From the NCBI GenBank assembly GCA_963745675.1, contig CAVUYM010000028.1, positions 55,673 through 119,672 of the forward strand: DNA of 64,000 nt. Reading direction: 5' to 3'. Below are positions 34,585-44,515 of this stretch, piece by piece (positions within the stretch are counted from its first letter, which is position 1; each line of letters starts with the position of its first letter). The notes beneath the pieces were generated by a model. It did no database searches. It had not been told where the DNA came from and saw only the letters and a list, made by a program, of their open reading frames with translations. Source of the stretch: JAUIIK01 sp963745675. Lineage in GTDB: Bacteria > Chloroflexota > Chloroflexia > Thermomicrobiales > CFX8. The translations under genes and the position numbers were made by a program.

Positions 34585-35937
34585 CTACATTTCGACGAAG
34601 TAGGTTGCGCAAGCCATATCGAGCAATTCAGTGCTGAGAACTGCTGGCTCGTCCAGGTAACGGGCAATGCCAGCCAGTGTTCGTAAGAGATCACGCGGGT
34701 GACAAGCGCGGAGTTTACGCTTTGGCTTGACATAGTACTCTCTCAGGAGATAGACGAGCGCGTTTTGATCGAATGGGATCGTAAGCTGCTCGCAGGTCCG
34801 TCGAAAGATTTCGCGGTACTGGTCCAGGGTCGGATCGCCAATATAGATCTTATTCTGAATACGTCTCAGGAAAGCTTCGTCGACTAGATCTTTAGGTTCG
34901 AGGTTGGTTGAAAAGACGATCAGCTGGTCGAACGGAACTTCGATCTTCTTGCCAGTATGAAGCGTCAAATAGTCGAGACGCTTCTCCAACGGCACGATCC
35001 AGCGGTTGAGCAGCTCACGCGGATGGACCTGCTGTCGACCAAAGTCGTCAATCATCAACATCCCGCCTGAAGCTTTGAGCTGAAGCGGTGCCTCGTAGAA
35101 TTTAGAGTTCTCATCCCAGATCAGATCAAGGCTCGAAAGGGTCAATTCACCACCGACGATGATCGCCGGGCGCTTGCAGACGACCCATCTTCGGTCCTGG
35201 TCGGCCCGCTGCGTTGCTCCGACGACTGGGCGATGATTGTGAAGATCGAGAACCTTGATAATGTGGCCGTCAACCGTGATGGCATGCGGGATGAGTATCG
35301 CTCCTCCGAGCAGTTCGGTGATTCGTTCCGCGATTGTCGTCTTACCGTTGCCCGGTTCCCCAAAGAGGAACATTGAACGGCCCGTATTGACAGCTTGTCC
35401 GATCGTGTCCAGAACGTTGTCGCCGATAACGAGGTCGGCAGTCGCACGGCGGATGTCGGCTGGACTCACCCTCACCTCACCGATTGCCTGGGCTTTGACC
35501 GTGTCCCAGTAGCTTTCCAACGTGACGGGAGCTGGGCCGACATATGCGCTACGCCCCATTACTTCACGGGCTCGAGCTGCTCCCTTTGGCGTCACTAAAT
35601 ACTGATAGGCCAATTCGCCAAAGCCGCTACTGCCGGCGACCTCGATCAGCTCTTCTCGTTTCAATAGCACGAGCGCTCGATCGACGACGTTATAGAAGGG
35701 TAAAGCCACGGTGTCGGTGACGACCTGCGCCGTCGTCATTGAGTTGAAGAATATGAACTTCAGGCAGAGATCTGCGATAAATGCTAGATCGAGACCAGTT
35801 TCTTCTACGCTACTCGGCTCTTTAACGAATGGACCGAGGTTTGTCGTCCCAAGTCCAGACGTTCCACGGTTGTTCTTCTTGCCGCTCTGTTGTGTGCTGT
35901 GTGCTAGTCCGACCATCGTGGTGAATCCCGCCTTCAA
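34585..35937 (-). CDS. AAA+ ATPase with N-terminal winged-helix-like region
   Basis: It is a 450-residue protein. Residues about 40-130 look like a winged helix (TDTVALPFYNVVDRALVLLKREELI). The AAA+ core has Walker A FGEPGNGKTT, Walker B GGMLMIDDFGRQQ and a sensor-like VFSTNLEP. C-terminal helices follow. It has no membrane segment. TTG 35937 or ATG 35916 may be the start. I do not recognise its partner or substrate; it stands alone between convergent and divergent genes. Confidence 0.75.
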   Translation of the reverse strand: MKAGFTTMVGLAHSTQQSGKKNNRGTSGLGTTNLGPFVKEPSSVEETGLDLAFIADLCLKFIFFNSMTTAQVVTDTVALPFYNVVDRALVLLKREELIEVAGSSGFGELAYQYLVTPKGAARAREVMGRSAYVGPAPVTLESYWDTVKAQAIGEVRVSPADIRRATADLVIGDNVLDTIGQAVNTGRSMFLFGEPGNGKTTIAERITELLGGAILIPHAITVDGHIIKVLDLHNHRPVVGATQRADQDRRWVVCKRPAIIVGGELTLSSLDLIWDENSKFYEAPLQLKASGGMLMIDDFGRQQVHPRELLNRWIVPLEKRLDYLTLHTGKKIEVPFDQLIVFSTNLEPKDLVDEAFLRRIQNKIYIGDPTLDQYREIFRRTCEQLTIPFDQNALVYLLREYYVKPKRKLRACHPRDLLRTLAGIARYLDEPAVLSTELLDMACATYFVEM

Positions 35938-36044
35938 TCCGGAACATCGTGGGCCCGTTTGTCAGCATAATGGTCGACACTTCCCGGGTCATTAGCATCT
36001 GAGTCCTGTTTTATGGGAGTGGTAAGTATTGGTTTCCTGGGCGA

Positions 36045-37033
36045 TTATCGGAGACGGACGCGTTCGCCCTCATCCAGGCCGTCCACAATCTCGGCGAAAC
36101 CGCCTGATCGATAGCCTAGGATGACCTCAACCTCGTCGAACTGTCCTGAACGCTCAACCATGACAAAAGCACGCTGCCCGACAGTACGAATCGCACGCTC
36201 GGGAACGAGCAAGACGTTCTCGCGGAGGTCCGTGACGATAGTCACATCGGCGTTCATTCCCGGTCGAATGTCAAAGAGCTCGGGTTCCGCAAACGCTATC
36301 TCGGCAGGGAAAAGGGTCGCTCCACCGCGTTGAACGGACTGTGGCGCTGTGCGGGTAACTGTGCCCTGCAGCTCCTCCGCCGGAAAAGAGTCGAGCCGGA
36401 AGCGCACGCTTGCTCCTGGATTCACATTAGGCAAGTCCAGCTCGTCGATATCCGCCATGAGAATGAGATCTTTTGAAGCGTAGATTTGAGCGACAGGCTG
36501 ATTCGCGCCGATCCGATCACCCGGCCCGACAAAGATTTCGAGAACGATCCCAGCAGATTCAGCCAGGATCGCGCCGTGCGCCCGGGATACTTTTGCGTCG
36601 GCAAGGGTTTCCCTGGCGAGATCCACTCGCGTGAGAGCCTCGATGACATTCTGCTGGAGATCGAGGGAGTTTGGATCATCGTTTAGCCGCCGCTCGGCGA
36701 ATTGAAGGTTAAACTCTGCCCCTTCTAGTCCCCGTTCGGCATTGCTGACCAGTTGATCGAGTTCCTGCGCTTCCAGGAGCACGATGATATCGCCAGCTTC
36801 TATACTTCGTCGCCGACAGCTGCGCCGAGTGCCGCTACGGTGCCTCCAACCTCGGACCGAATGGGTTCTGGATCCTTCAACTGAATCGTTCCAACCGTAT
36901 CGATCGTTACATCGATCGAGCCACGCTCGACGCGTGCGGTGTCCGGACTGGATGCAGGGCGAAACAGAAAATATCCTGCTACAACGATAATCGCAAGAAG
37001 AATGAGTCCTATGGCGATTCTAGATCTACTCAT
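36045..37033 (-). CDS. Efflux RND/MacA-type periplasmic adaptor (frameshifted)
   Basis: This is the adaptor subunit of the ABC exporter encoded just upstream. An N-terminal anchor (IAIGLILLAIIVVAGYFLF) is followed by lipoyl halves (GSIDVTIDTVGTIQ… and …AGIVLEIFVGPGDRI), a helical hairpin (residues about 85-150) and beta-barrel and membrane-proximal parts. The frame breaks near 36805, just after AAVGDEV. One missing base restores GDEV into EAGDIIVLLEAQ. The ATG at 37033 overlaps the end of the permease by eight bases. Confidence 0.82.
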
Positions 37034-39391
37034 ATCTGAGCACCTGGATTGGCTTCAGACTCGCGGCAATAAGGCCAGGAATCGCGGAGACCGAAGCGAC
37101 AGCCATAAGACCAATGGCCAATGCGCCAATCAGTGTTGATAAATCGAGGGAAAAGGTAAGTTCGAATAGTCGCTCTCCGGTGATATGCACGAGATATCTC
37201 GCAATTGGGATGCCCAATGCGATCCCAAATATCGTTCCGATCAACCCGAGTGAAAGTCCTTCGGCGACAAGCATCGCCAGCAATTGGCGGGAACGGGCGC
37301 CAATTGAACGCAACACGCCGATCTCGTGGCGGCGTTCCGTGACATTGATGATCAAGGTGTTGGCGATGCCGGATACGCCTACGACTCCAACAATGACAAC
37401 CATCGCACGCAGAAGCTGTGTCAGGATTCCTATTGCCTGCTGCGTGCTTTCCCGGTCGCTATAGGCCGCCAGGGTGCCGGGACCAAGATCGCGATAGCGC
37501 GTTTCTAACGTCGCCAGCGCCTCGTCAACGGCCGCAGGATCTTCGTCGAGCAACTTCAACGCGATCAGGTCGGCTCGCTCGCCGCGTCCTAAAAGAATAT
37601 GAAGCTGATCGATTGCCATGAAAACTTTGCCCGTCCCGGCATTCCCGAGATAGGTACTAGAATCGTCGACAATTCCGACTACGGTCACTGTGGCGGTACG
37701 GTCGCCGATATCAAGGTCGAAGGAGTCCCCGGTCCAGACGTCCAGATGCGCTGCGAGATTCGATGTAGAGTACTACTCCTGGTGGATTGGACTGTCGTGA
37801 CCCAGCTGCCGTCAACTAGTCGATAGTGGTAGAGAGGATCATTTACGGGCATGCCCCAAATATCTGTCCGCGTCGATCCTATCGAGCCATTCGCATTCGT
37901 CCAAGGCTCGGCATCGGCGACGGCCGGTTCGTCGCGTAGCGACCTGGCGATGGAAATGTCCGCGCCGCGGCGAAAGAAGATCCAGCCGTCCGCGCCATAA
38001 AGGTCATAAAGGTCATCCGCCGTTCCTGAGACCGAGTCGCTGAGAGCTTGAGTCGAAACGAATGCTGCGACCGCGACCGTCACGACGGTCAGAGTCAGGA
38101 TAGTGCGGCCAGGGCGACGCATGACGTTTTGCAGACCGAGTGCAATCGATCGATTGAGCCTCGCGATCAGGACCGCAAGCGAAGCGAACGCTCGCCGCCG
38201 ATATTCCGGCTGAATACCAGGAGCTCGCATCAGTAGGGCCGGTTTTTGAAACGAGCTTCGAATAGCAGGTATCAAAGTTGCGCCGATCGTAACGGCAAGC
38301 CCGACACCAAGAGCCAGTAGAACCTCCAGGGGGCGGATGGTCGGAGGCGGTTGTTGTAGGCCCGTGATGCCAGTAAGAAAAGCGCTAAGCTGCCTGCCCC
38401 CAACAATGCCTGTACCAGCCCAACTAGCGCGCCGATCAGTCCGATCAGCGCGCTATAGATCAGATAGGTTGCGGCGATATGATAGCGCTTCCCTCCCAGA
38501 GCTTTGATTATCCCAATCTGCGACAATTCTTCGGAAATTACGGCAGAGATCGTGTTTGCCACGAGGAAAGAAGCCAGTGCCGCTCCAAGAACGGAAAATA
38601 TGCGCAGCAGTAGCAGAAGCGTTTCGAGTTCGCGGGCGCCGACGAAATCGTTTGGGTCGCGAACGTCAAATGTTCCGGTACTGACGCCGCGTTTAGCCAG
38701 AAGGCTCGAGATTTCAGCGGCGGTCTGGCTGGCTACATCGGTATCTCGCAAGCGCACGAGCAAGATAATTGTCGGCTCGTCGGCCATTCATCTCGCGAAC
38801 AACGCTTGCTGGCGCGTACGCGATCGCCCTATTCGTGATGCCTGCGCCCAGTGTTGCAGGCGAGCGAGTGAAGCCGCTGACGGTCAGATAGACCGTTTTC
38901 TCGTCCGGCGTTCGCTGTATGGCGACGACATCACCAATCTTGATGCTTGTGAGTTCCCGCGCGCTGCCGTCAAACGCGATCTCTCCACGACCGGGGAACC
39001 GTCCGGACTCAAGCTCGAAAACGTCCAGCTGGACGGATGAGAAGTCATCGATTCCAAAAATCCGTACTGAATGTTGCCCGTCACCTGTTGTGAAGCGGCT
39101 AAGAATGGCCGACCTGCTATCGACGGTCTCAACGTTGGCGTTGCGTTGGACGAGATTGAGCGCGGTAACAGAGAGGTCGCTGGTGAATGCCGCCAGATCG
39201 GCCTGGTTCGCAGAATCATAGGTTTGACGTTGAGCTTCGACGACGTCCTGGTTTGCCGTTGCAATGGCAACCACCCCGGCTACTCCGAGGATCACCCCGA
39301 GGAGCGTCAGTGCATTGCGCAGCGGTCTTCGGCGTAAGTCTCTGAGGACTTTTCTAACGAGCGTCGCCATTGGCCCTGCCGAGGGTGACAC
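37026..39391 (-). CDS. FtsX-like ABC transporter permease (frameshifted)
   Basis: The span codes for about 788 residues with two FtsX permease domains, as in the LolC/MacB-like DUF214 permeases. Pieces are 39391-38714 (first helix and periplasmic domain), 38787-38272 (first FtsX core, SVLGAALASFLVANTISAV), 38275-37685 (second periplasmic domain) and 37688-37026 (second FtsX core, GVSGIANTLIINVTERRHEIG). Breaks are near 38780, 38330 and 37760. ATG 39370 (MATLVRKVLRDLRRRPL) is the likelier start. With the adjacent ATPase and adaptor it forms an exporter of unknown cargo. Confidence 0.82.
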
Positions 39392-40145
39392 GCTCTAACT
39401 GTGCGGACTGGCTGGAGTCATCGACAATCTGGCCATCTCTCATCGAGATTTGGCGGGAGGCTCGGCGACTAACGTCGCGATCGTGGGTCACCATGAGAAT
39501 CGTTGTGCCCTGTCTCCAAAGGGATTCGAGGATGTCGATGACGATGCGACCATTTTCCGTATCAAGGTTTCCGGTAGGTTCATCAGCAATGAGCAGCGCA
39601 GGATTGTTGGCCAGCGCGCGTGCGATAGCCGCCCGTTGCTGTTCGCCACCGGAGAGCTCAGAGGGGAGATTATCGGCCAGATGCGAGATCCCAACGCTTT
39701 CCAGGAGCCGGTCCGCGCGCGCCCATTTGTCTGTCGTCAGGCCAGCCAGATCCATCGGAAGAACCACATTTTCGCGAACCGTAAGCGTCGGCATAAGTTG
39801 GAAAAACTGAAATACGATTCCGATGTTTCGTCCGCGCCAGGCTGCTAACTGGTCTTCGCCCATAGAAGACAAGTCCGAGTTCAGTACAACGACGCTGCCG
39901 GTATTCGGCGAATCGATGCCGGAAATAATGTTGAGCAATGTTGACTTTCCAGAACCTGAAGAACCGACGACTGCGACGTAATCCCCTCGCGAAATTTCAA
40001 GGTTCACGCGGTCAAGAGCTGAGATGATCCGTCGACCGGCCTGGAATCGTCGTGTTAGGTCAATCAGTTTCACGGCGGGGGCATCGACAACATTGTTTTC
40101 GCCGCATATTGATTGATCGTTTGGCTTGACGCTCGCGCGGCTCAT
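39354..40145 (-). CDS. ABC transporter ATP-binding protein (MacB/LolD family)
   Basis: This is the ATPase of the exporter. Walker A is VGSSGSGKST, the signature LSGGEQQR, Walker B LLIADEPTG, and the H-loop VTHDRD. The FQFFQLMPTLTVRENV Q-loop is typical of the MacB/LolD group. It is 263 aa with ATG 40145, directly after the trmD stop. It overlaps the permease start. Confidence 0.92.
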   Translation of the reverse strand: MSRASVKPNDQSICGENNVVDAPAVKLIDLTRRFQAGRRIISALDRVNLEISRGDYVAVVGSSGSGKSTLLNIISGIDSPNTGSVVVLNSDLSSMGEDQLAAWRGRNIGIVFQFFQLMPTLTVRENVVLPMDLAGLTTDKWARADRLLESVGISHLADNLPSELSGGEQQRAAIARALANNPALLIADEPTGNLDTENGRIVIDILESLWRQGTTILMVTHDRDVSRRASRQISMRDGQIVDDSSQSAQLERVTLGRANGDAR

Positions 40146-40850
40146 CTAGTCGCATTCTTCGGGCTTCTTCAAGAGATCCGGGCGTCGTCGCCGCGTTCGT
40201 TCTTCGGCCATTTGCCGGCGCCAATCTCGAATCTTTGCGTGATGCCCACTGAGGAGCACTTCAGGCACCGCGAGATCGCGAAACTCGGCCGGACGTGTGT
40301 ATTGGGGGTACTCGAGGAGGCCCTCGAGGTACGACTCATCATCGAGGGAGTCGCTATTGATCACTCCTGGCAACAATCTGGTAACTGCGTCGACAATGAT
40401 CGCAGCTGGTAGTTCACCACCGCTGACCACATAGTCGCCGATCGATATTTCCCGTGCGTTCAGGTAGTCGGTCACGCGCTGATCGATGCCTTCATAGCGG
40501 CCGCAGATGAGTGCTATCCGCGCCTGCGACGACAAATCATCAACGATCTCCTGGGTCAATCTGTCTCCACTTGGTGACATGATGAGAACTGTTGTCGATG
40601 CCAGGTCGGCACCGATCGCCGCCTCGACCGCGTCTACAATCGGCGGAGCGCTCATGACCATGCCTGGACCGCCTCCGAAGGGCGTATCGTCTACAGAGCG
40701 GTGTATTCCTGTTCCAAATTCGCGAATGTCGTGTGTATGGATTTCGATGATGTTTCGTTCGATTGCGCGCTTGATGATCGACTCTGAAAAGGGGCTATCA
40801 AGCATGTTGGGAAATATGGTGAAGATGTCAAATCGCAAGTGGCAGGCCAA
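40146..40850 (-). CDS. trmD: tRNA (guanine-37-N1)-methyltransferase
   Basis: TrmD methylates G37 next to the anticodon and prevents frameshifting. The SPOUT knot shows LICGRYEGIDQRV, GDYVVSGGELPA and PVLLSGHH-like PEVLLSGHHAKI. The start RFDIFTIFPNML is typical. It is 234 aa from TTG 40850. TTG 40838, giving MRFDIFTIFP, fits the family slightly better. It overlaps the end of the HAD gene. Confidence 0.93.
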   Translation of the reverse strand: MACHLRFDIFTIFPNMLDSPFSESIIKRAIERNIIEIHTHDIREFGTGIHRSVDDTPFGGGPGMVMSAPPIVDAVEAAIGADLASTTVLIMSPSGDRLTQEIVDDLSSQARIALICGRYEGIDQRVTDYLNAREISIGDYVVSGGELPAAIIVDAVTRLLPGVINSDSLDDESYLEGLLEYPQYTRPAEFRDLAVPEVLLSGHHAKIRDWRRQMAEERTRRRRPDLLKKPEECD

Positions 40851-41550
40851 ACGTTTCTACGAGCGCATCCGGAAGATCTAGCAGCGACCGGAGGTGCAAG
40901 TCAGCCTGGCCCTGCGTATTTTCTCCGATCAGGACGGTCTTCATCCCAATCGATCTTGCCGGTACAACGTCATATCTCTCTGAATCTCCAACATGAATAC
41001 ATTGGTGCGCCTCAATACCGAGAACGTCGACTGCGGTTTCGTAAATCCTGGTTGAACTCTTGTAGTGGCCGGTTGATGCGGAAGTCAGGACGTATTGAAA
41101 GCAGCCGCAAATCTCAAACTCCTCAAGCGTCCACTCTAAAAACGGATGGTATGCCGCGCTAGATATAACGGCAAGTTTTATGCCGGCATTATTCAATCTA
41201 CGGCTTGTTTCAACGACCCCCGGCATCGGCGATGCGCTCAGCAAGGTTGGTCGAAAGATATCTTCGAGCGCGTCTGAGATGGAACCAATAGGCGCAGGAA
41301 GTCCGAGAAACTCCAGCACTTCGAGCACCGCCGCCTCAGCATCCAACTCAATACCAGTATCGATAACCCGTCGCCTGAGTTTCAAATAGTGAGCCTTCCC
41401 AGCAGCTATCTGAGAAGCGTCGGCCGGCACTCCCAGAGTCTTCTCACTCCAGGCGAAGAAAGCAGGAATCAGATCATAGACTTCGAGATCGAACCACTCG
41501 TCACACTGAGCGATCGTATTGTGAAAGTCCAGTGTTACGGCCCAGGTCAC
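40828..41550 (-). CDS. HAD-superfamily hydrolase
   Basis: Motif I is TLDFHNTIAQ: the nucleophilic Asp is present, and His replaces the more usual hydrophobic residue before Asn-Thr. Motif II is AVISSAAYHP, the motif III lysine is in GHYKSSTRIYE, and motif IV is HVGDSERYDV. It has an alpha-helical cap near residues 20-85 and is 240 aa. It is probably a small-molecule phosphatase. It heads the reverse-strand run leading through trmD to the exporter. Confidence 0.78.
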   Translation of the reverse strand: MTWAVTLDFHNTIAQCDEWFDLEVYDLIPAFFAWSEKTLGVPADASQIAAGKAHYLKLRRRVIDTGIELDAEAAVLEVLEFLGLPAPIGSISDALEDIFRPTLLSASPMPGVVETSRRLNNAGIKLAVISSAAYHPFLEWTLEEFEICGCFQYVLTSASTGHYKSSTRIYETAVDVLGIEAHQCIHVGDSERYDVVPARSIGMKTVLIGENTQGQADLHLRSLLDLPDALVETFGLPLAI

Positions 41551-41656
41551 GGCTTATCCTCTCGTGGCAGCCAACGTAAAGCTTGGGGCGGCCAGATCAA
41601 GACTCTGGAATAATCATGACGCCCTCTGAATTTTGGCACGTAACGTGGGAGGCGTG

Positions 41657-42694
41657 ATGGGCAACGTTGATATTCGATCGGTCCTGGTAACAGGTGGTGC
41701 TGGTTTTATTGGCAGTAATTTCGTGCGCCACGCCGCCTCGGGAGACTACGACAAGATCGTCGTGCTCGACAAACTAACGTATGCCGGTAATCGAGAGAAT
41801 CTTGATGGGTTGCTCGACGGATCTCGTATTTCATTCATTCAGGGGGATATCTGCGACGCGGAACTGATCTCGGATCTCGCTGCTTCTGTTGATGCCATCG
41901 TGAATTTTGCCGCTGAAACGCACGTCGATCGATCCCTGATTCATGCCGGTGAATTCATTCAGACGGACGTCTACGGCGTTTACGTCATCCTCGAAGCGGT
42001 CAGAAAGCACGGACTTAAGCGCTTCGTGCATGTCAGTACGGACGAAGTCTACGGACATATCCCTCAGGGATTCTCGCGAGAGGGTGATCCGATAGAACCC
42101 CGCAACCCATATTCGGCGAGCAAGGCCGGTGGCGAATTGATGGTTCGAGCGTTCTGCGAGACGCACCAGGTTCCGGCAATAATCACGCGTGGCTCGAACA
42201 CATACGGTCCCTACCAGTATCCGGAAAAGGTTCTGCCTGTTTCAATAACGAACGTGCTCCAGGGACAACCGATCCAAATCTACGGCGACGGTCAGCAGGT
42301 GCGCGACTGGTTGCATGTGCAGGATCACGTAGAGGGGATCGAATTCGTCCTCCAAAACGGGTTGGCCGGCGAGGCCTACAACATAGGTGGCGGAAATGAG
42401 CGTCGCAACGTTGAGATCGCAAATGCGGTCCTGGATGAGCTAGATGCGCCGGGTGAACTGCTCCACTTCGTTACCGACAGGCAAGGCCATGACCGTCGCT
42501 ATGCGCTCGATACATCCAAGATTCGTGCGCTCGGGTGGTCTCCGAAAATATCGTTGGAATCTGGATTGCGCGATACGATTCGCTGGTATCAGGAAAATCG
42601 AAGCTGGTGGGAACCAATCCGGAATAGCGCCGACTATCAACAATATTTCAACGCAAATTACGGAGACCGCGAGATCTTGAAGGTTGGACAGTGA
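41657..42694 (+). CDS. rmlB: dTDP-glucose 4,6-dehydratase
   Basis: RmlB oxidises, dehydrates and reduces dTDP-glucose to the 4-keto-6-deoxy sugar. The NAD motif VLVTGGAGFIGSNF is at the N-terminus. The catalytic triad region is VSTDEVYGH with the Tyr-Lys pair in YSASKAGGE. ATG 41657, four bases after GGGAGG, gives 345 aa. An RmlC-like gene lies 5 kb further on. No rmlA or rmlD is seen here. Confidence 0.9.
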   Translation: MGNVDIRSVLVTGGAGFIGSNFVRHAASGDYDKIVVLDKLTYAGNRENLDGLLDGSRISFIQGDICDAELISDLAASVDAIVNFAAETHVDRSLIHAGEFIQTDVYGVYVILEAVRKHGLKRFVHVSTDEVYGHIPQGFSREGDPIEPRNPYSASKAGGELMVRAFCETHQVPAIITRGSNTYGPYQYPEKVLPVSITNVLQGQPIQIYGDGQQVRDWLHVQDHVEGIEFVLQNGLAGEAYNIGGGNERRNVEIANAVLDELDAPGELLHFVTDRQGHDRRYALDTSKIRALGWSPKISLESGLRDTIRWYQENRSWWEPIRNSADYQQYFNANYGDREILKVGQ

Positions 42695-43404
42695 CAAGAA
42701 TTGATATTGCGGTTGCCAAGACGCACAAGTACGCCTCTCGGGAAAGTGGTGACACCGTTGAGAATGGTGAACGACCGACGGGTGGACTGTCAGTCGTAAT
42801 GGTCGACGGGCAAGGCTCGGGTGCTGCGGCGAAGTCGCTGAGCATGCTGGTTTCAAGTAAAGCGCTCTCACTGCTCAAAGAGGGTATTCGAGATGGTGCC
42901 GTCGCGCGAGGAACCCATGACTTCTTATTGGCGTTTCGTCATGGAAAAGTCTCTGCAACACTGGATATCGTGTCCGTCGATCTGGCTACTTCAGAAGTTA
43001 TCGTCGCCCGTAACAACCCGATCCCTTATGTCCTTGGACGGGACCAAGATTTTGAGCTTGTAACAACGGTCGCGGGTCCCATCGGCGTTCACCGCCACAC
43101 ACGTCCAATCGTTGATACCTATCCCGCCGAAGCCGGTCTCTGCGTCGTTGTCTTTAGCGACGGGATCGCCGGGGCCGGGAAACGCAGCGGGACACCATTC
43201 GATCCATTGAGCTACTTGCGAGCGCATTCACGCAACTCGACGACCGCGCAAGAAATCGCGGACGGCATGCTCTTGGCTGCGATTTCGGCGGACGCAGACC
43301 GCCCGCTCGACGACATGAGTGTCGTTGTCATGGCGCTCAGCCCTACCGACGGGCGGCCGGAGCCGATCCGACGAATGTGGGTGAGTTTGCCGCTTCCGGG
43401 CTGA
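42691..43404 (+). CDS. SpoIIE-type PP2C protein phosphatase
   Basis: It is a 237-residue stand-alone phosphatase domain of the SpoIIE/RsbU class. Metal-binding motifs are MVDGQGSGAAAKSLS near residue 37, VVFSDGIAGAG and the final DDMSVVVM. It has no sensor, PAS or membrane domain. Such enzymes usually dephosphorylate an anti-anti-sigma factor or similar protein, but none is encoded nearby. GTG 42691 overlaps the rmlB stop, and its stop overlaps the next ATG. Confidence 0.8.
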   Translation: MTRIDIAVAKTHKYASRESGDTVENGERPTGGLSVVMVDGQGSGAAAKSLSMLVSSKALSLLKEGIRDGAVARGTHDFLLAFRHGKVSATLDIVSVDLATSEVIVARNNPIPYVLGRDQDFELVTTVAGPIGVHRHTRPIVDTYPAEAGLCVVVFSDGIAGAGKRSGTPFDPLSYLRAHSRNSTTAQEIADGMLLAAISADADRPLDDMSVVVMALSPTDGRPEPIRRMWVSLPLPG

Positions 43405-43748
43405 TGTCGAAGGTCGTCGTCATCGGGTATTGTGCCTCCGGGAAATCCTCGGTGGTCGAAGCTCTGCGAAAACATGGCGTTGATGCGGAGGCAGTGGCCC
43501 AGGAGCATTCCGTCATACGCGACCTGTGGGATCACCACCAGCCGAACACGCTGATCTTTCTCGATGTGACCCTTGAGCAAATACGGGCTCGTCGCGACAA
43601 TCCTCGTTGGCCGGAGTGGATCTACCAGCTCCAGACCGAGCGCTTGTCAGGCGCCCGCAAGCGGGCCGATCTCGTCGTCGATACCACCACTGCCAACCTT
43701 GACGAGGTCATACGACAAGTTCTTGGATTCCTGGGTGTCAATGGCTAG
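43404..43748 (+). CDS. Small P-loop NTPase, nucleotide-kinase-like
   Basis: It is a 114-residue protein beginning SKVVVIGYCASGKSS, a clear Walker A. Later come LIFLDVTLEQIRARR and a C-terminal helix. The size and order resemble a minimal AAA_17/33 kinase fold. ATG 43404 overlaps the phosphatase stop (TGATG), so the two are translationally coupled. The substrate is unknown. The 3' end overlaps the convergent membrane gene by 11 bases. Confidence 0.7.
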   Translation: MSKVVVIGYCASGKSSVVEALRKHGVDAEAVAQEHSVIRDLWDHHQPNTLIFLDVTLEQIRARRDNPRWPEWIYQLQTERLSGARKRADLVVDTTTANLDEVIRQVLGFLGVNG

Positions 43749-44358
43749 CGGCAGTTTGTCGGGATTGGCGCCAGGTCGAAAGTCGGCTCAATGCAAACGG
43801 TCGCAGTGCAGAAATGAACAGCCAGACGGCTGCGACGAGGATGCTGTCCGATGCGCTACGAATCGAGAGCACCGGGATGGCGGCGACACCTAGCGGGCCG
43901 GGCGTCAGTAATCCACCGACAAGCGCAACGACGAACCAGGAAGACGCCCCGGGCGCGATCTCGGGGCTAACTGCAATTTTGAGTACCGCCGCGATTGCGG
44001 CAGCCTTGGCTACATCCCCGATGACTGAACCTCCACGCAATCGGATAGCCGCGCCTGGAGATTGTGGCGTCGACACAATGGGGAATTTCGATGGTCGAAG
44101 AATTTTGAAGGCGATTTGCCCAATTAATATTGCCGCCAGAAGTACGGTGATTCCGGCGTCAAATAGTGCGGAGTAGAGGACAGCACCAATCGGGTAGGCG
44201 CTCGTCCAAATCCAAAGGTTTCGTCGCACAGCTCCCACGCTGAGAGCGACCAGCACAACAGCAAGGGCAACCTCAACACTGAGAAAGAGTGGCAGGGCGT
44301 CCCAGAGAGTTAGCGCCCAGCTGGTCGGCAGTGCTGCAATGTCTTTGAAGCCGGGCAA
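43738..44358 (-). CDS. Multi-pass membrane protein of unknown function
   Basis: It has 206 residues with about five or six hydrophobic segments (for example VEVALAVVLVALSVGAV, FDAGITVLLAAILIGQIAF, SSWFVVALVGGLLTPGPLGVAAIPVL). A short basic tail ends it. I recognise no family. It is transcribed towards the phosphatase/P-loop pair and diverges from the GNAT gene. Confidence 0.6.
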   Translation of the reverse strand: MPGFKDIAALPTSWALTLWDALPLFLSVEVALAVVLVALSVGAVRRNLWIWTSAYPIGAVLYSALFDAGITVLLAAILIGQIAFKILRPSKFPIVSTPQSPGAAIRLRGGSVIGDVAKAAAIAAVLKIAVSPEIAPGASSWFVVALVGGLLTPGPLGVAAIPVLSIRSASDSILVAAVWLFISALRPFALSRLSTWRQSRQTAASH

Positions 44359-44393
44359 ATCGATTGCGGCCTTTTCTGGCTATCTGGAGGGCT

Positions 44394-44402
44394 TGCTACA
44401 AT
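44394..44402 (+). promoter_or_regulatory. Extended -10 before the GNAT gene
   Basis: TGC followed by TACAAT forms an extended -10 element without a clear -35. It would start transcription near 44409 for the GNAT-aroC pair. Confidence 0.4.
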
Positions 44403-44515
44403 CCCTCGGCAGCGACTGACGCAGGCGTTCAGCCCCGGACGGTGACGCGCTAGTGTAATTGACGAAGCATTGCCGGATTTGGACCGCCGTCGAAGATGAT
44501 CGGTTTTTACGAGTA

